Shown here: positions 48,114-58,024 of the stretch, one piece after another
Layout of the letters: every line of letters starts with the position of its first letter
Numbering within the stretch: position 1 is the first letter of the stretch
Position numbers and translations under genes: made by a program
The notes under the pieces: model-generated
Seen by the model: the letters and a program-made list of their open reading frames with translations, nothing else
What the model was told of the DNA's origin: nothing
The model's database searches: none
Source: JBNKWA01 sp050299555
GTDB taxonomy: Bacteria; Pseudomonadota; Alphaproteobacteria; Rhodobacterales; Rhodobacteraceae
NCBI GenBank assembly: GCA_050299555.1
Contig: JBNKWA010000080.1
Location: 136,940 to 200,939, forward strand
DNA length: 64,000 nucleotides
Direction: 5' to 3'

Positions 48114-49757
48114 TCACGCAATCCCCAGCCCGCGCAGGACCCTGGGCAATTCCTCCGGCAGGTCCTCGGCGATCAGCCCGGCGCCAAAGGACCGCGCGCA
48201 TTCCACATGGCAAAAGGCGGCGGTCTCTGCCGCCTGCATGGCTTCGAAGCCCCGCGCCAGCAGCCCGGCGATGAAGCCCGCCAACACGTCGCCCGAGCCG
48301 GCGGTCGCCAGCCAGGGCGCGGCGCGATCATAGTGGGCGGAGTTGATGGCGGCGCGGCCGGAGGGGTCGGCGATCACCGTATCGGCGCCCTTATGGAGCA
48401 CCACGCAGCCGGCGCGCGCCGCCGCCTCGCGGGTGGCGTCGACCTTGGAATAGGCCGGGCCGCTGACCGCCGGTGCCGCCAGCTTCCCGGCGATGTCGGG
48501 GAACAGCCGCGCGAACTCGCCGCCATGGGGGGTAAGCACGCAATTCCGGTGCAAGGCCGCGAACAGGGTTTCGGGATCGCCCCGGAAGGCGGTCAGCGCA
48601 TCGGCATCGAGAACCGTCCCGCGTTTCGCGGCCAGCGCCGCCAGCGCCAGCGGCCGCGCCCGCTCGACCCCCAGCCCCGGACCCAGACAAAGCGCATTGA
48701 TCCGCTCGTCCGCCAGCGCCTCGGCCAGCGCCTCGGCGCTGTCCACCCGGCGAAGCATCACCGCGGTGACCTGCGCCGCCACCTCCATCTGCGCCGCGCC
48801 CGGCACCCCGAGCGTCACCAGTCCGGCCCCGATCCTGAGCGCCCCCCGCGCCGCCAGCCGCGCCGCGCCCGTATGGCCCGCCCCGCCGGACAGGACCAAC
48901 GCATGACCGTGGGTGTACTTGTGCCCGGGCGACGCCTTGCCCAGCAGATCATGGTCGATTTCGTCAACCAGGCCGACCGCCGGCTCTGCGAAGGTCTGAC
49001 CGCCTGCGGTCCTGCCCCCCTTGGGCGCCGATGCGGCGCGCAGTTCCGCCAAGGCGGCGAGCGGCGGAACCGGCGGCAGTCTGGGTCCCAGCCCAATGTC
49101 GACGGTCTTGATCCTGCCGCTTCGGCCAGGCCCGTCACACAGATAGTGGCCGTTCTTTGATCGGTGAAAGGTCACGGTCAGATCCGCGGTCAACCACACA
49201 TCATCACCGCCGAGGAACCGGCCCGAGTCCGAGCAAAGTCCGCTCTGAATGTCGACGCAGACGAGATGCAGGTCCGACAGCAGTGTTGTCGCGTCCCGAA
49301 TACCGCGTGAAATCTCAGGGTCGATTGGGCGCGTCAGACCGGTTCCGAACAGAGCATCGATGACGACGCCTTCGCGCCGGGCGGTGCCGGGGTTGTCGCA
49401 GGCGGCGAGCGCCCGCCTGGAGAGGGGAACAACCGCCCCGATTTCCAGCCACCGCTCGTGGTTGGTCCTTGCATCCGGCGGCAGCCCGGCCGCATCGCCG
49501 TAGAGGAACACCTCCACGTCCCAGCCGCGCTGGCCGAGCAGCCGCGCGATCACGAACCCGTCGCCGCCATTGTTGCCGGGCCCGCACAGCACCACCGCCC
49601 GGCCCGGGGCCGTCGCCATCTCCGGCCACGCCTCCAGCACCGCCTCGACCACGCCGCGGCCGGCCCGCTCCATCAGCTCCAGCCCAGTCACCGCGCCGCT
49701 GTCGATGGCCGCCTTTTCCACCGCCCGCATCTCAGCCGCGGTCAGAAGCTCCGTCAT
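48114..49757 (-). CDS. nnr: Bifunctional NAD(P)H-hydrate epimerase / ADP-dependent dehydratase
   Basis: A 547-residue fused repair enzyme. The N-terminal epimerase (YjeF_N) has LLTAAEMRAVEKAAIDSGAVTGLELMERAG, LCGPGNNGGDGFVIARLL and VVIDALFGTGLTRPI. The C-terminal ribokinase-like dehydratase has GHALVLSGGAGHTGAARLAARGALRIGAGLVTLG, LGPGLG, LDADALTAF, LTPHGGEFARLFP and WLATAGSGDVLAGFIAGLLARG. Together they restore NAD(P)H damaged by hydration. The ATG of MTELLTAAEM is used. It is divergent from glnB across 200 bases. Confidence 0.95.
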   Translation of the reverse strand: MTELLTAAEMRAVEKAAIDSGAVTGLELMERAGRGVVEAVLEAWPEMATAPGRAVVLCGPGNNGGDGFVIARLLGQRGWDVEVFLYGDAAGLPPDARTNHERWLEIGAVVPLSRRALAACDNPGTARREGVVIDALFGTGLTRPIDPEISRGIRDATTLLSDLHLVCVDIQSGLCSDSGRFLGGDDVWLTADLTVTFHRSKNGHYLCDGPGRSGRIKTVDIGLGPRLPPVPPLAALAELRAASAPKGGRTAGGQTFAEPAVGLVDEIDHDLLGKASPGHKYTHGHALVLSGGAGHTGAARLAARGALRIGAGLVTLGVPGAAQMEVAAQVTAVMLRRVDSAEALAEALADERINALCLGPGLGVERARPLALAALAAKRGTVLDADALTAFRGDPETLFAALHRNCVLTPHGGEFARLFPDIAGKLAAPAVSGPAYSKVDATREAAARAGCVVLHKGADTVIADPSGRAAINSAHYDRAAPWLATAGSGDVLAGFIAGLLARGFEAMQAAETAAFCHVECARSFGAGLIAEDLPEELPRVLRGLGIA

Positions 49758-49866
49758 GGCCCGCCTTCCACAATCCGCCCAATCCGCTGGCAATCTGCAC
49801 AAAAAACAGGCAGCTTTGCCCGGGCACCGCCCCGCCCGCCGGACCGGGTCAGGCTAATCGCTGGCA

Positions 49867-49880
49867 CTCGCCAAGGCGAG
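49867..49880. promoter_or_regulatory. Palindrome upstream of glnB, possible regulator site
   Basis: CTCGCC-AA-GGCGAG is a perfect six-base inverted repeat about 80 bases before glnB, within the divergent spacer. It could be an operator for the glnBA operon. Its CGCC/GGCG half-sites recall the NtrC sites reported for Rhodobacter capsulatus, but the spacing differs, so this is only a hint. No convincing sigma-54 promoter was seen here. Confidence 0.3.
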
Positions 49881-49958
49881 ATGCTTTGCACGGCCACCGA
49901 TGGTGCCGGTTCTTGCGCCCGCGCCAGCCGGGCCGGTGCCGCCGACAGGGAGATTGGG

Positions 49959-50297
49959 ATGAAGAAGATCGAGGCGATCATTAAGCCGTTCAAGCTCGAC
50001 GAGGTGAAGGAGGCGCTGCAGGAAATCGGCGTCCAGGGCCTCAGCGTCATCGAGGCCAAGGGCTTCGGCCGCCAGAAGGGCCATACCGAGCTTTACCGCG
50101 GCGCCGAATACGTCGTCGACTTCCTGCCCAAGGTAAAGATCGAAGTGGTGCTCGACGACGGCATGGTCGAACAGGCCGTGGGCGCCATCATCAACGCCGC
50201 CAAGACCGGCAAGATCGGCGACGGCAAGATCTTCGTCTCCGACATCAGCCAGGCCATCCGTATCCGTACCGGCGAGGAGGGCGCGGACGCGCTGTAA
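49959..50297 (+). CDS. glnB: Nitrogen regulatory protein P-II
   Basis: A 112-residue PII signalling protein with the T-loop sequence GFGRQKGHTELYRGAEYVVDFLPK, in which Tyr51 is the uridylylation site. The nucleotide-binding GKIGDGKIFVSDISQAIRIRTGEEG is intact. It reads glutamine and 2-oxoglutarate status and controls NtrB and GlnE. The start MKKIEAIIKPFKLDEVKEAL is set by AGGGAGA upstream. It is followed by glnA after 58 bases, a standard glnBA operon. Confidence 0.96.
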   Translation: MKKIEAIIKPFKLDEVKEALQEIGVQGLSVIEAKGFGRQKGHTELYRGAEYVVDFLPKVKIEVVLDDGMVEQAVGAIINAAKTGKIGDGKIFVSDISQAIRIRTGEEGADAL

Positions 50298-50355
50298 GGC
50301 GCCGCCGCCGAACCGAACCCGCCACAGCATTCCACCTTTGAACAGGGACTGATCC

Positions 50356-51765
50356 ATGAGCGACAGCAAGAACGTCCTGAAGACGATCAAGGACGAGGAG
50401 ATCGAGTACGTCGATCTGCGTTTCACCGATCCGCGCGGCAAGATGCAGCACGTCACCGTACTCTCCGACGAGGTCGACGAGGACTTCCTCGACGAAGGCT
50501 TCATGTTCGACGGCTCGTCCATCGCCGGCTGGAAGGCCATCGACCAGTCCGACATGAAGCTGATGCCCGACGCCAGCTCGGCCTACATGGACCCCTTCTA
50601 TGCCGAGAAGACCGTCTGCCTGCACTGCTCGGTGGTCGAGCCCGACACCGGCGAGGGCTATAACCGCGACCCGCGCTCGATTGCCCAAAAGGCCGAGGCA
50701 TACCTGAAGTCCTCGGGCATCGGCGATGTCTCGTACTGGGGTCCCGAAGCCGAGTTCTTCGTCTTCGACAACGTCCGCTTCGCCAACACCATGAACAAGG
50801 TCAGCTACGAGGTGGACGCCGCCGACGCGGCCTGGAACACCGATGCCGAGTTCGAGATGGGCAACATGGGCCACCGGCCCGGCGTCAAGGGCGGCTACTT
50901 CCCGGTGCCGCCGGTGGATTCGGCCCAGGACCTGCGCTCCGAGATGCTCTCGACCATGAAGCGCATCGGCATGAAGGTCGACAAGCACCACCACGAGGTG
51001 GCGTCCTGTCAGCACGAGCTCGGGCTGGTCTTCGGCACGCTGACCAAGCAGGCCGACGATCTGCAGAAGTACAAGTACGTCATCCACAACGTCGCCCAGG
51101 CCTACGGCAAGTCGGTCACCTTCATGCCGAAGCCGATCTACGGCGACAACGGCACCGGCATGCACGTCAACATGTCGATCTGGAAGGGCAACAAGCCGAT
51201 CTTCGCCGGCGACAAGTATGCCGACCTCTCGGACGAGGCGCTTTACTACATCGGCGGCATCCTCAAGCACGCCAAGGCGCTGAACGCCATCACCAACCCG
51301 GCCACCAACAGCTACAAGCGGCTGATCCCCGGCTTCGAGGCACCGGTGCTGCGCGCCTACTCGGCACGCAACCGGTCCGGCTGCGTGCGTATTCCGTGGA
51401 CCGAAAGCGCCAAGGCCAAGCGTGTCGAGGCGCGCTTCCCCGATCCCTCGGCCAACCCCTATCTGGCCTTTGCGGCGCTGCTGATGGCCGGCCTCGACGG
51501 CATCAAGAACAAGATCCACCCCGGCGATCCGCACGACAAGGATCTGTACGATCTGCCGCCCGAGGAGCTGGCCGGCATTCCAACCGTCTGCGGCAGCCTG
51601 CGCGAAGCGCTGGGCGAGCTTGAGTCCGACATGGACTTCCTGCTTGCCGGCGACGTCTTCTCCCGCGACATGCTGGAAGGCTACATGGCGCTGAAGTGGG
51701 AGGAGGTGTACCGCTTCGAGCACACCCCGCACCCGGTCGAGTTCCAGATGTACTACAGCTGCTGA
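50356..51765 (+). CDS. glnA: Glutamine synthetase, type I
   Basis: A 469-residue GSI enzyme that makes glutamine from glutamate, ammonia and ATP. Features include FMFDGSSIAGWKAIDQSDM, the latch GYFPVPPVDSAQDLRSEM, the ATP site KPIYGDNGTGMHVNMSIWK, the glutamate-binding NRSGCVRIPW, and the adenylylation Tyr398 in DKDLYDLPPEE, so activity is likely controlled by GlnE. It belongs to the glnBA operon and a clear terminator follows. Confidence 0.98.
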   Translation: MSDSKNVLKTIKDEEIEYVDLRFTDPRGKMQHVTVLSDEVDEDFLDEGFMFDGSSIAGWKAIDQSDMKLMPDASSAYMDPFYAEKTVCLHCSVVEPDTGEGYNRDPRSIAQKAEAYLKSSGIGDVSYWGPEAEFFVFDNVRFANTMNKVSYEVDAADAAWNTDAEFEMGNMGHRPGVKGGYFPVPPVDSAQDLRSEMLSTMKRIGMKVDKHHHEVASCQHELGLVFGTLTKQADDLQKYKYVIHNVAQAYGKSVTFMPKPIYGDNGTGMHVNMSIWKGNKPIFAGDKYADLSDEALYYIGGILKHAKALNAITNPATNSYKRLIPGFEAPVLRAYSARNRSGCVRIPWTESAKAKRVEARFPDPSANPYLAFAALLMAGLDGIKNKIHPGDPHDKDLYDLPPEELAGIPTVCGSLREALGELESDMDFLLAGDVFSRDMLEGYMALKWEEVYRFEHTPHPVEFQMYYSC

Positions 51766-51803
51766 GGCGGCAACGCGCATGGGCCGGCATGGTGCCGGCC
51801 CCG

Positions 51804-51840
51804 ACGCCCCCTTCCCACCCGGAGGGGGCGTTTTTCTTTT
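51804..51840 (+). terminator. Rho-independent terminator of glnBA
   Basis: ACGCCCCCT and AGGGGGCGT form a nine-base stem, followed by TTTTTCTTTT. A second perfect hairpin (GGCCGGCA-TGG-TGCCGGCC) lies just before it, at 51782-51800. Confidence 0.93.
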
Positions 51841-51849
51841 CCGCAGCGG

Positions 51850-52749
51850 CTACAACGCAAGCCGCCAGCGGATCGCCCGGTGGTCCGAGCCGTGGCTGCC
51901 GTCCATCTCCGCCGTCACGCTGACCCCGTCGGTCGCCACCACATGGTCCAGCGGAAGGCCGGGCCACAGCCACCAGCGCCGGCCCATGAAGCTCAGCCGC
52001 AACCCCCGCGCCGGCCGCCCCCTGATCGCCGCGCCGATCCGGCCCACCGCGGCGGTCCAGGGCGCGGCGTTGAAGTCACCGGCCACCAGCACCCGCCCCG
52101 ACAGTCCCTCCAGCCGGGCCGCCAGATCGGCCACCTGCTCGGGCTGCTGATAGGGCCAGGGCCAGTGCAGGTGGATCGCGGCCACCGTCAGCGATCCGTC
52201 AGGCGTGGTCAGCTCCACCCAGGTCAGCCCCTCGCCGGTCACGCAGACCGGATCGCCGAAGGCCGGCAGCTTGGCCAGCACCGCCACCCGGCCCACCCGG
52301 TGCGCCTCGCAGACCACCCGCGTCGGATAGCGGTCGGCCAGACCCTCGACGACGGCCATGTTGGGCGCGCTCACCTCCTCAAGCGTCACGATGTCGGGGT
52401 CGGCCGCCCGGATCGCCGCCACCACCGCCTCGGGCGCCGCGTTGTCGAAGCGCAGGTTCTGCTGCCAGCCGGTGAGGACACCCGGCCCTGCCGCCACGGC
52501 GCGCGCCGGCACCAGTGTCGGCACCAGGCCAAGGATCCCGGCCAGCATCGCCATCAGCGCCAGCCAGCCGCCGACCCGCTCGCCGCCAGCCCAGCACAGG
52601 ATCACCAGCGCCGCCGCCGCCAGGGTCAGCTGCACCCGGAACGAGGCCAGCGAATCGAACGCCGCCACCCGGGCGCCGAAGAACCCCGCCAGCATGACGC
52701 ACAGCATCGCCACGCTCGCCAATGCGAGGATCGCCTGGACCATCCGCAT
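51850..52749 (-). CDS. Membrane-anchored endonuclease/exonuclease/phosphatase family protein
   Basis: A 299-residue protein with three N-terminal membrane helices (about 4-24, 39-55 and 58-80) and a C-terminal EEP-fold domain. Catalytic motifs are NLRFDN, the metal-binding Glu in DIVTLEEVSAPN, AIHLHWPWP, GDFNAAPWTAA and the terminal GSHGSDHRAI. Similar YafD-like proteins act on the periplasmic or outer face of the membrane. The nucleic-acid or lipid substrate is unknown. AGGAGGG precedes the ATG. Confidence 0.9.
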   Translation of the reverse strand: MRMVQAILALASVAMLCVMLAGFFGARVAAFDSLASFRVQLTLAAAALVILCWAGGERVGGWLALMAMLAGILGLVPTLVPARAVAAGPGVLTGWQQNLRFDNAAPEAVVAAIRAADPDIVTLEEVSAPNMAVVEGLADRYPTRVVCEAHRVGRVAVLAKLPAFGDPVCVTGEGLTWVELTTPDGSLTVAAIHLHWPWPYQQPEQVADLAARLEGLSGRVLVAGDFNAAPWTAAVGRIGAAIRGRPARGLRLSFMGRRWWLWPGLPLDHVVATDGVSVTAEMDGSHGSDHRAIRWRLAL

Positions 52750-52898
52750 TTGCCCTCCTGCCTCTAAGGCAAGGTTACGCCGGTCCACTGCCGATAGGCC
52801 AGCCAACACGACCACCGGGAAGCCGCCATCGCGTCAAATTTTAGTCGTCCTCGACGGGCCAACTGCGTTCACTGTGACCAGTAACGAGTAGAACGCTC

Positions 52899-53516
52899 AT
52901 GACCATTCATGCCCCGGCCCGCGCCTTTTTCGAGACCCAGGCAGCCGCCCCGGCAGCCATCGACGTCGGCGACAAGGTCTATCAGCTCGCGCTTCTGGCC
53001 GCGCTACGGGCGGCCCATGGCCGGGTCCCGCAGGAGGTGCAGAGCTACATCCTCGGCCGCACCGGGTTCAAGGCCATCGACCGGCGCCGCTCCCGTGCGG
53101 CGACGCTCTCCCGGGTCGCCATGGCGGTTGCCGTGGCCGTGGCGGTGATCTGCGCCCCGCTGGCGCTTCTGGCGGCGCTGGCCGCGCTTGGCCAGCCGGG
53201 CGGCGAGACCGCGGCGCCGACGGCCCTGTTGCTCGCGGGCGGCGTCGGCCTGACCCCGGACTTCTTCGGCTACGCCGCGGCAGGGGTGATGCTGCTCACC
53301 TTCTGCATGGCCCACCCGGTCCTGCTGCGGCTCTGCGCCATCCTGGCCAACATCTGCTTCATCGCCTACGCGCTGACCGCCGGGCTGCAGCCGGTTCTGG
53401 TACTGCATGCGACGCTCCTGCCGCTCAACACCTATCATCTGGTCCTGGCCATCACCGGCACGGTTCGCGAAGCGGCCCGGTTCCGCCGCCGGCTCGGGCC
53501 CGCTTTCGCCACCTGA
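52899..53516 (+). CDS. Popeye-like/YgjV-like membrane protein (first of a tandem pair)
   Basis: A 205-residue protein with a soluble N-terminal 70 residues and four hydrophobic segments (about 72-97, 121-139, 141-161 and 164-184). The last three (FFGYAAAGVMLLTFCMAHPVLLRLCAILANICFIAYALTAGLQPVLVLHATLLPLN) have the pattern of the Popeye/YgjV membrane module, which in some bacterial proteins is joined to a cyclic-nucleotide-binding domain. No such domain is visible here. The next gene encodes a paralogue. Confidence 0.78.
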   Translation: MTIHAPARAFFETQAAAPAAIDVGDKVYQLALLAALRAAHGRVPQEVQSYILGRTGFKAIDRRRSRAATLSRVAMAVAVAVAVICAPLALLAALAALGQPGGETAAPTALLLAGGVGLTPDFFGYAAAGVMLLTFCMAHPVLLRLCAILANICFIAYALTAGLQPVLVLHATLLPLNTYHLVLAITGTVREAARFRRRLGPAFAT

Positions 53517-53664
53517 GCGGGCCGCCACCTGCCACGATGCGATCCGATTGCCGCCACAATCCGGTCCGAATCGCCGGCTTGGTTAACAGATGCCTAAGGG
53601 GGGCTCGCAGTCCGAGTAGTGTAAGCCCGCGTACCAGTCCGTCGCCCGCGATCCAGGTGGTACC

Positions 53665-54378
53665 ATGGCCGATCCGATGCCGAAAAAAGCCCCCGACGGC
53701 AGCTTCTTCTTCGCCGCCGACGTCCTGAGGCTGGAGTTCATCCGCAGCGCCTATCGCCGCATTGCCGACCCCGAGGGGCGGTTCCGGCCGGCCGAGACGC
53801 CCTACGACCCGGACAACCTGCCCGAGGCCACCCGCAACGTCCGCATGCTGCGGCGCCTGCGGGACCGCTACGGCACCCTCGACCCCGAGATCGTCGAGTT
53901 CGTCACCGCCAAGCCGCAATTCGTCGAGGTCGCGGTGATGCCGACGCGGGTCGAGCGGATCGGCGTCTTCGCCGCCATCGCCATGGCCGTGTTCTGCGCC
54001 CCCTTCGCGATGCTGCTGGCGGCCTATGCGCTCAGCCTGCCCGCCTTTACCGGCTTTTCCGAGGCGATCTTCCCGATCGCCCTCTTCGAGCACGTGCTCT
54101 ACGTCGCCAGCCAGGCCGAGATCGTCGGCTACATGGCCGCCGCCTGCATGCTGATGACCTTCATGATGACCAACCGGCTGATGCTGCGGCTCTTCGCGCT
54201 GATCGGCAACGTCTTCTTCATCAGCTACGGCATCGGCTCGGGGCTGGTGCCGGTGGTGATCCTGCACGGCATCCTGCTGCCGATCAACTTCGGCCACCTG
54301 ATGCGCGCCGTCCGCTCCTACAACACCCGACCCTACACACCCCAAGACCTTGTGCGTTCATACGTCAAGCAAGCCTGA
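53665..54378 (+). CDS. Popeye-like/YgjV-like membrane protein (second of the pair)
   Basis: A 237-residue protein with about 95 soluble N-terminal residues and four hydrophobic segments (about 100-125, 150-168, 173-192 and 195-213). Its membrane part (IVGYMAAACMLMTFMMTNRLMLRLFALIGNVFFISYGIGSGLVPVVILHGILLPINFGHL) aligns well with that of the preceding protein, showing an old duplication, while the soluble parts differ. Function unknown. It is followed by a hairpin and then parE. Confidence 0.82.
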   Translation: MADPMPKKAPDGSFFFAADVLRLEFIRSAYRRIADPEGRFRPAETPYDPDNLPEATRNVRMLRRLRDRYGTLDPEIVEFVTAKPQFVEVAVMPTRVERIGVFAAIAMAVFCAPFAMLLAAYALSLPAFTGFSEAIFPIALFEHVLYVASQAEIVGYMAAACMLMTFMMTNRLMLRLFALIGNVFFISYGIGSGLVPVVILHGILLPINFGHLMRAVRSYNTRPYTPQDLVRSYVKQA

Positions 54379-54403
54379 GCAGTAGTAGTACCCCCCAGCC
54401 AAG

Positions 54404-54436
54404 AGGCGCAGCCGGCACAAGATGTTGGCTGCGCCT
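54404..54436 (+). terminator. Hairpin between the membrane-protein gene and parE
   Basis: AGGCGCAGCC and GGCTGCGCCT form a perfect ten-base stem with a 13-base loop. There is no T-run after it, so termination is plausible but not strong. Confidence 0.5.
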
Positions 54437-54491
54437 TACCGATTCTGTCATACTGCTGGTCCGAGCAGTCCAGAATCGAAAGGCCCGCAGA

Positions 54492-56485
<1,994 letters not shown>

Positions 56486-56489
<4 letters not shown>

Positions 56490-57244
56490 GGGACGGACGA
56501 CTGCTGACGCTCTTTGAGCAGCGGGCACAATCCACCATTCGTTGCAACGGTCTGCTTGTCCCCGTGGCTAGCCTTTCGTCGTGCCTCCTGAGGTATTGCG
56601 CGCCCCTGGTCTTCTATAACTCGGAGTACCCGGATTTCGCGATTACGCGTCGTGGAAGTGCCTTTCGGGCTATCTACAAAAATCTAAACCTCCTCTTTAG
56701 CACGGACCATCAAAACCGCGACTACGGGCCGGAAGCTGTCGGGATCATAAGAGAAACCGACGGCACTATCGTAACCTCCCATCGATGTACTTACTCGCAG
56801 CCGCATAAATTTGGCGGACCGTCCGTTGACTTAAGGGTCTTCGAATTCACTGATGCCGTGAAGGCAGGAGAATTGCCAAATGCGCCTTGGTTCTCAATAT
56901 CCACGTTAGACTCTAATAATACCACGGATATCAAGTTCTCAATAGCAGTCGGCTTTCCACACCACGGCGCATCGATTGATCACTCAATTCGCCATTTACA
57001 TCTGGCGCCGCGTGGGATTTTTGGGTTTGCATCCGAGTCACGAGTTTCAGGATTGGAAGCGATGCAGATCGATCCTGCACTGGATTTCGATCCGGATGGT
57101 CTTAGCGGGGGTCCGGTCTTCTCCGTTGTCGCTGAAGGCGGAGACTTCAAAGTTGTTGCCTCCGGCATGGTCGTTTTGGCGAACCGCAGCCTTATTCACT
57201 ACATTGCCACCGATGCGCTCTTGAATTTCGCGGCGGCGGGGTAG
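56486..57244 (+). CDS. Trypsin-like serine protease-fold protein, unlike its neighbours in base use
   Basis: A 252-residue protein if it starts at the TTG that overlaps the parE stop and has AGAGGTGG upstream; no in-frame ATG occurs before residue 193. A chymotrypsin-type triad can be proposed: His75 in LLFSTDHQ, Asp115 in GPSVDLRVFEF, and Ser207 in DPDGLSGGPVF, the last matching the GxSGG nucleophile loop. There is no signal peptide, suggesting a cytoplasmic role. The gene is visibly AT-richer than the surroundings, with codons such as AAT, TTA and ATA, and is followed by a copy of a dispersed repeat. This points to acquisition by transfer. Similar short proteases act in defence or regulation, but that is not shown here. 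Confidence 0.72.
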
Positions 57245-57365
57245 TTTGAGCAACGGTTGGGCCGCGTGCCTCTAAAGCCGATGAACAGCAGACGGACCTG
57301 CAGAACGGATCCGATTCGGGGCCGTGTATTTGTCACGCAGCCTAAAGCCCACCAAAAAGGGCAAT

Positions 57366-57444
57366 GTCCCCACGCGTCCCCACCGGCGTTAACACTTTTG
57401 TATATTAAAATCAGTCACTTGACCCACTGTCCCCGTGGGGACGC
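57366..57444 (-). repeat. Dispersed element, copy B
   Basis: The reverse complement aligns without gaps to 18331-18409 (67 of 79 identical). The outer GTCCCCAC/GTGGGGAC inverted repeats and the core AAAAGTGTTAACGCCGGTGG are unchanged. This copy lies in the gap between the protease-like gene and the converging cytochrome gene and codes for nothing. Confidence 0.85.
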
Positions 57445-57533
57445 TTCGGGATCGCCCTTGCGGACGGCCCGCCCGCAGCCCATGGCCCGCGGGCGAACCG
57501 ATCGCAGCAGCCGGTACGGCTGCCCCCCACCAC

Positions 57534-57941
57534 TCAAAGGCTTTCCTGGATCGATTCCAGATACAGCGTCAGCGCCAGGATGCGGCCATAGACCACCACC
57601 TGGCGGTCGAACGGCGGCATGATCTCCTCGGCCTCGACGGTGAAGCGGTCCCCCCAGATCGGCATGGGCGTGCCGTGGGCGTCGCGGACCCCGCGCCCGT
57701 CGATGGTCTTCATGACCGTATCGAAGGGAAAGCTGCCGCCATTGCGGGCCGCGAGCTTGGTGAGATCCGGAACCTCGACCGACAGGTACTTGGTGAAGGG
57801 GCCGTCGCCCCTCCCCTCGCTGCCGTGGCAGGCGGCGCAAGCCTGGGCATATTCCAACGCCCCCACGCCGGTTGGCCCTTCCTGCGCCGCTGCCTGCGCG
57901 GCCATCGCAGTCAGTGCCAGTGCCGCCCAATGCCCGCGCAT
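57534..57941 (-). CDS. Small periplasmic c-type cytochrome
   Basis: A 135-residue protein with a signal peptide (residues 1-19, ending AAAQA region) and one class I haem-binding site, CAACH at residues 35-39 (YAQACAACHGSEGRGDGPFTKYL). A methionine in GTPMPIWGDRF is the likely sixth ligand. GGAGGAC precedes the ATG. It stands alone, so its redox partner is unknown; related proteins pair with dehydrogenases or oxidases. Confidence 0.9.
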   Translation of the reverse strand: MRGHWAALALTAMAAQAAAQEGPTGVGALEYAQACAACHGSEGRGDGPFTKYLSVEVPDLTKLAARNGGSFPFDTVMKTIDGRGVRDAHGTPMPIWGDRFTVEAEEIMPPFDRQVVVYGRILALTLYLESIQESL

Positions 57942-58024
57942 GCCGTCCTCCGCTTCGCCGTCGAGACGGTCAGCGTTGCATGCCGGCACTTGACCCGCAT
58001 TGACGCCGGTCAAGCTGCGCGCGG

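Noticed and set aside
49758..49958. A sigma-54 promoter for glnBA
   Set aside because: TGGCAC occurs at 49862-49867 but no GC element lies at the required distance, so the -24/-12 pattern is not met.
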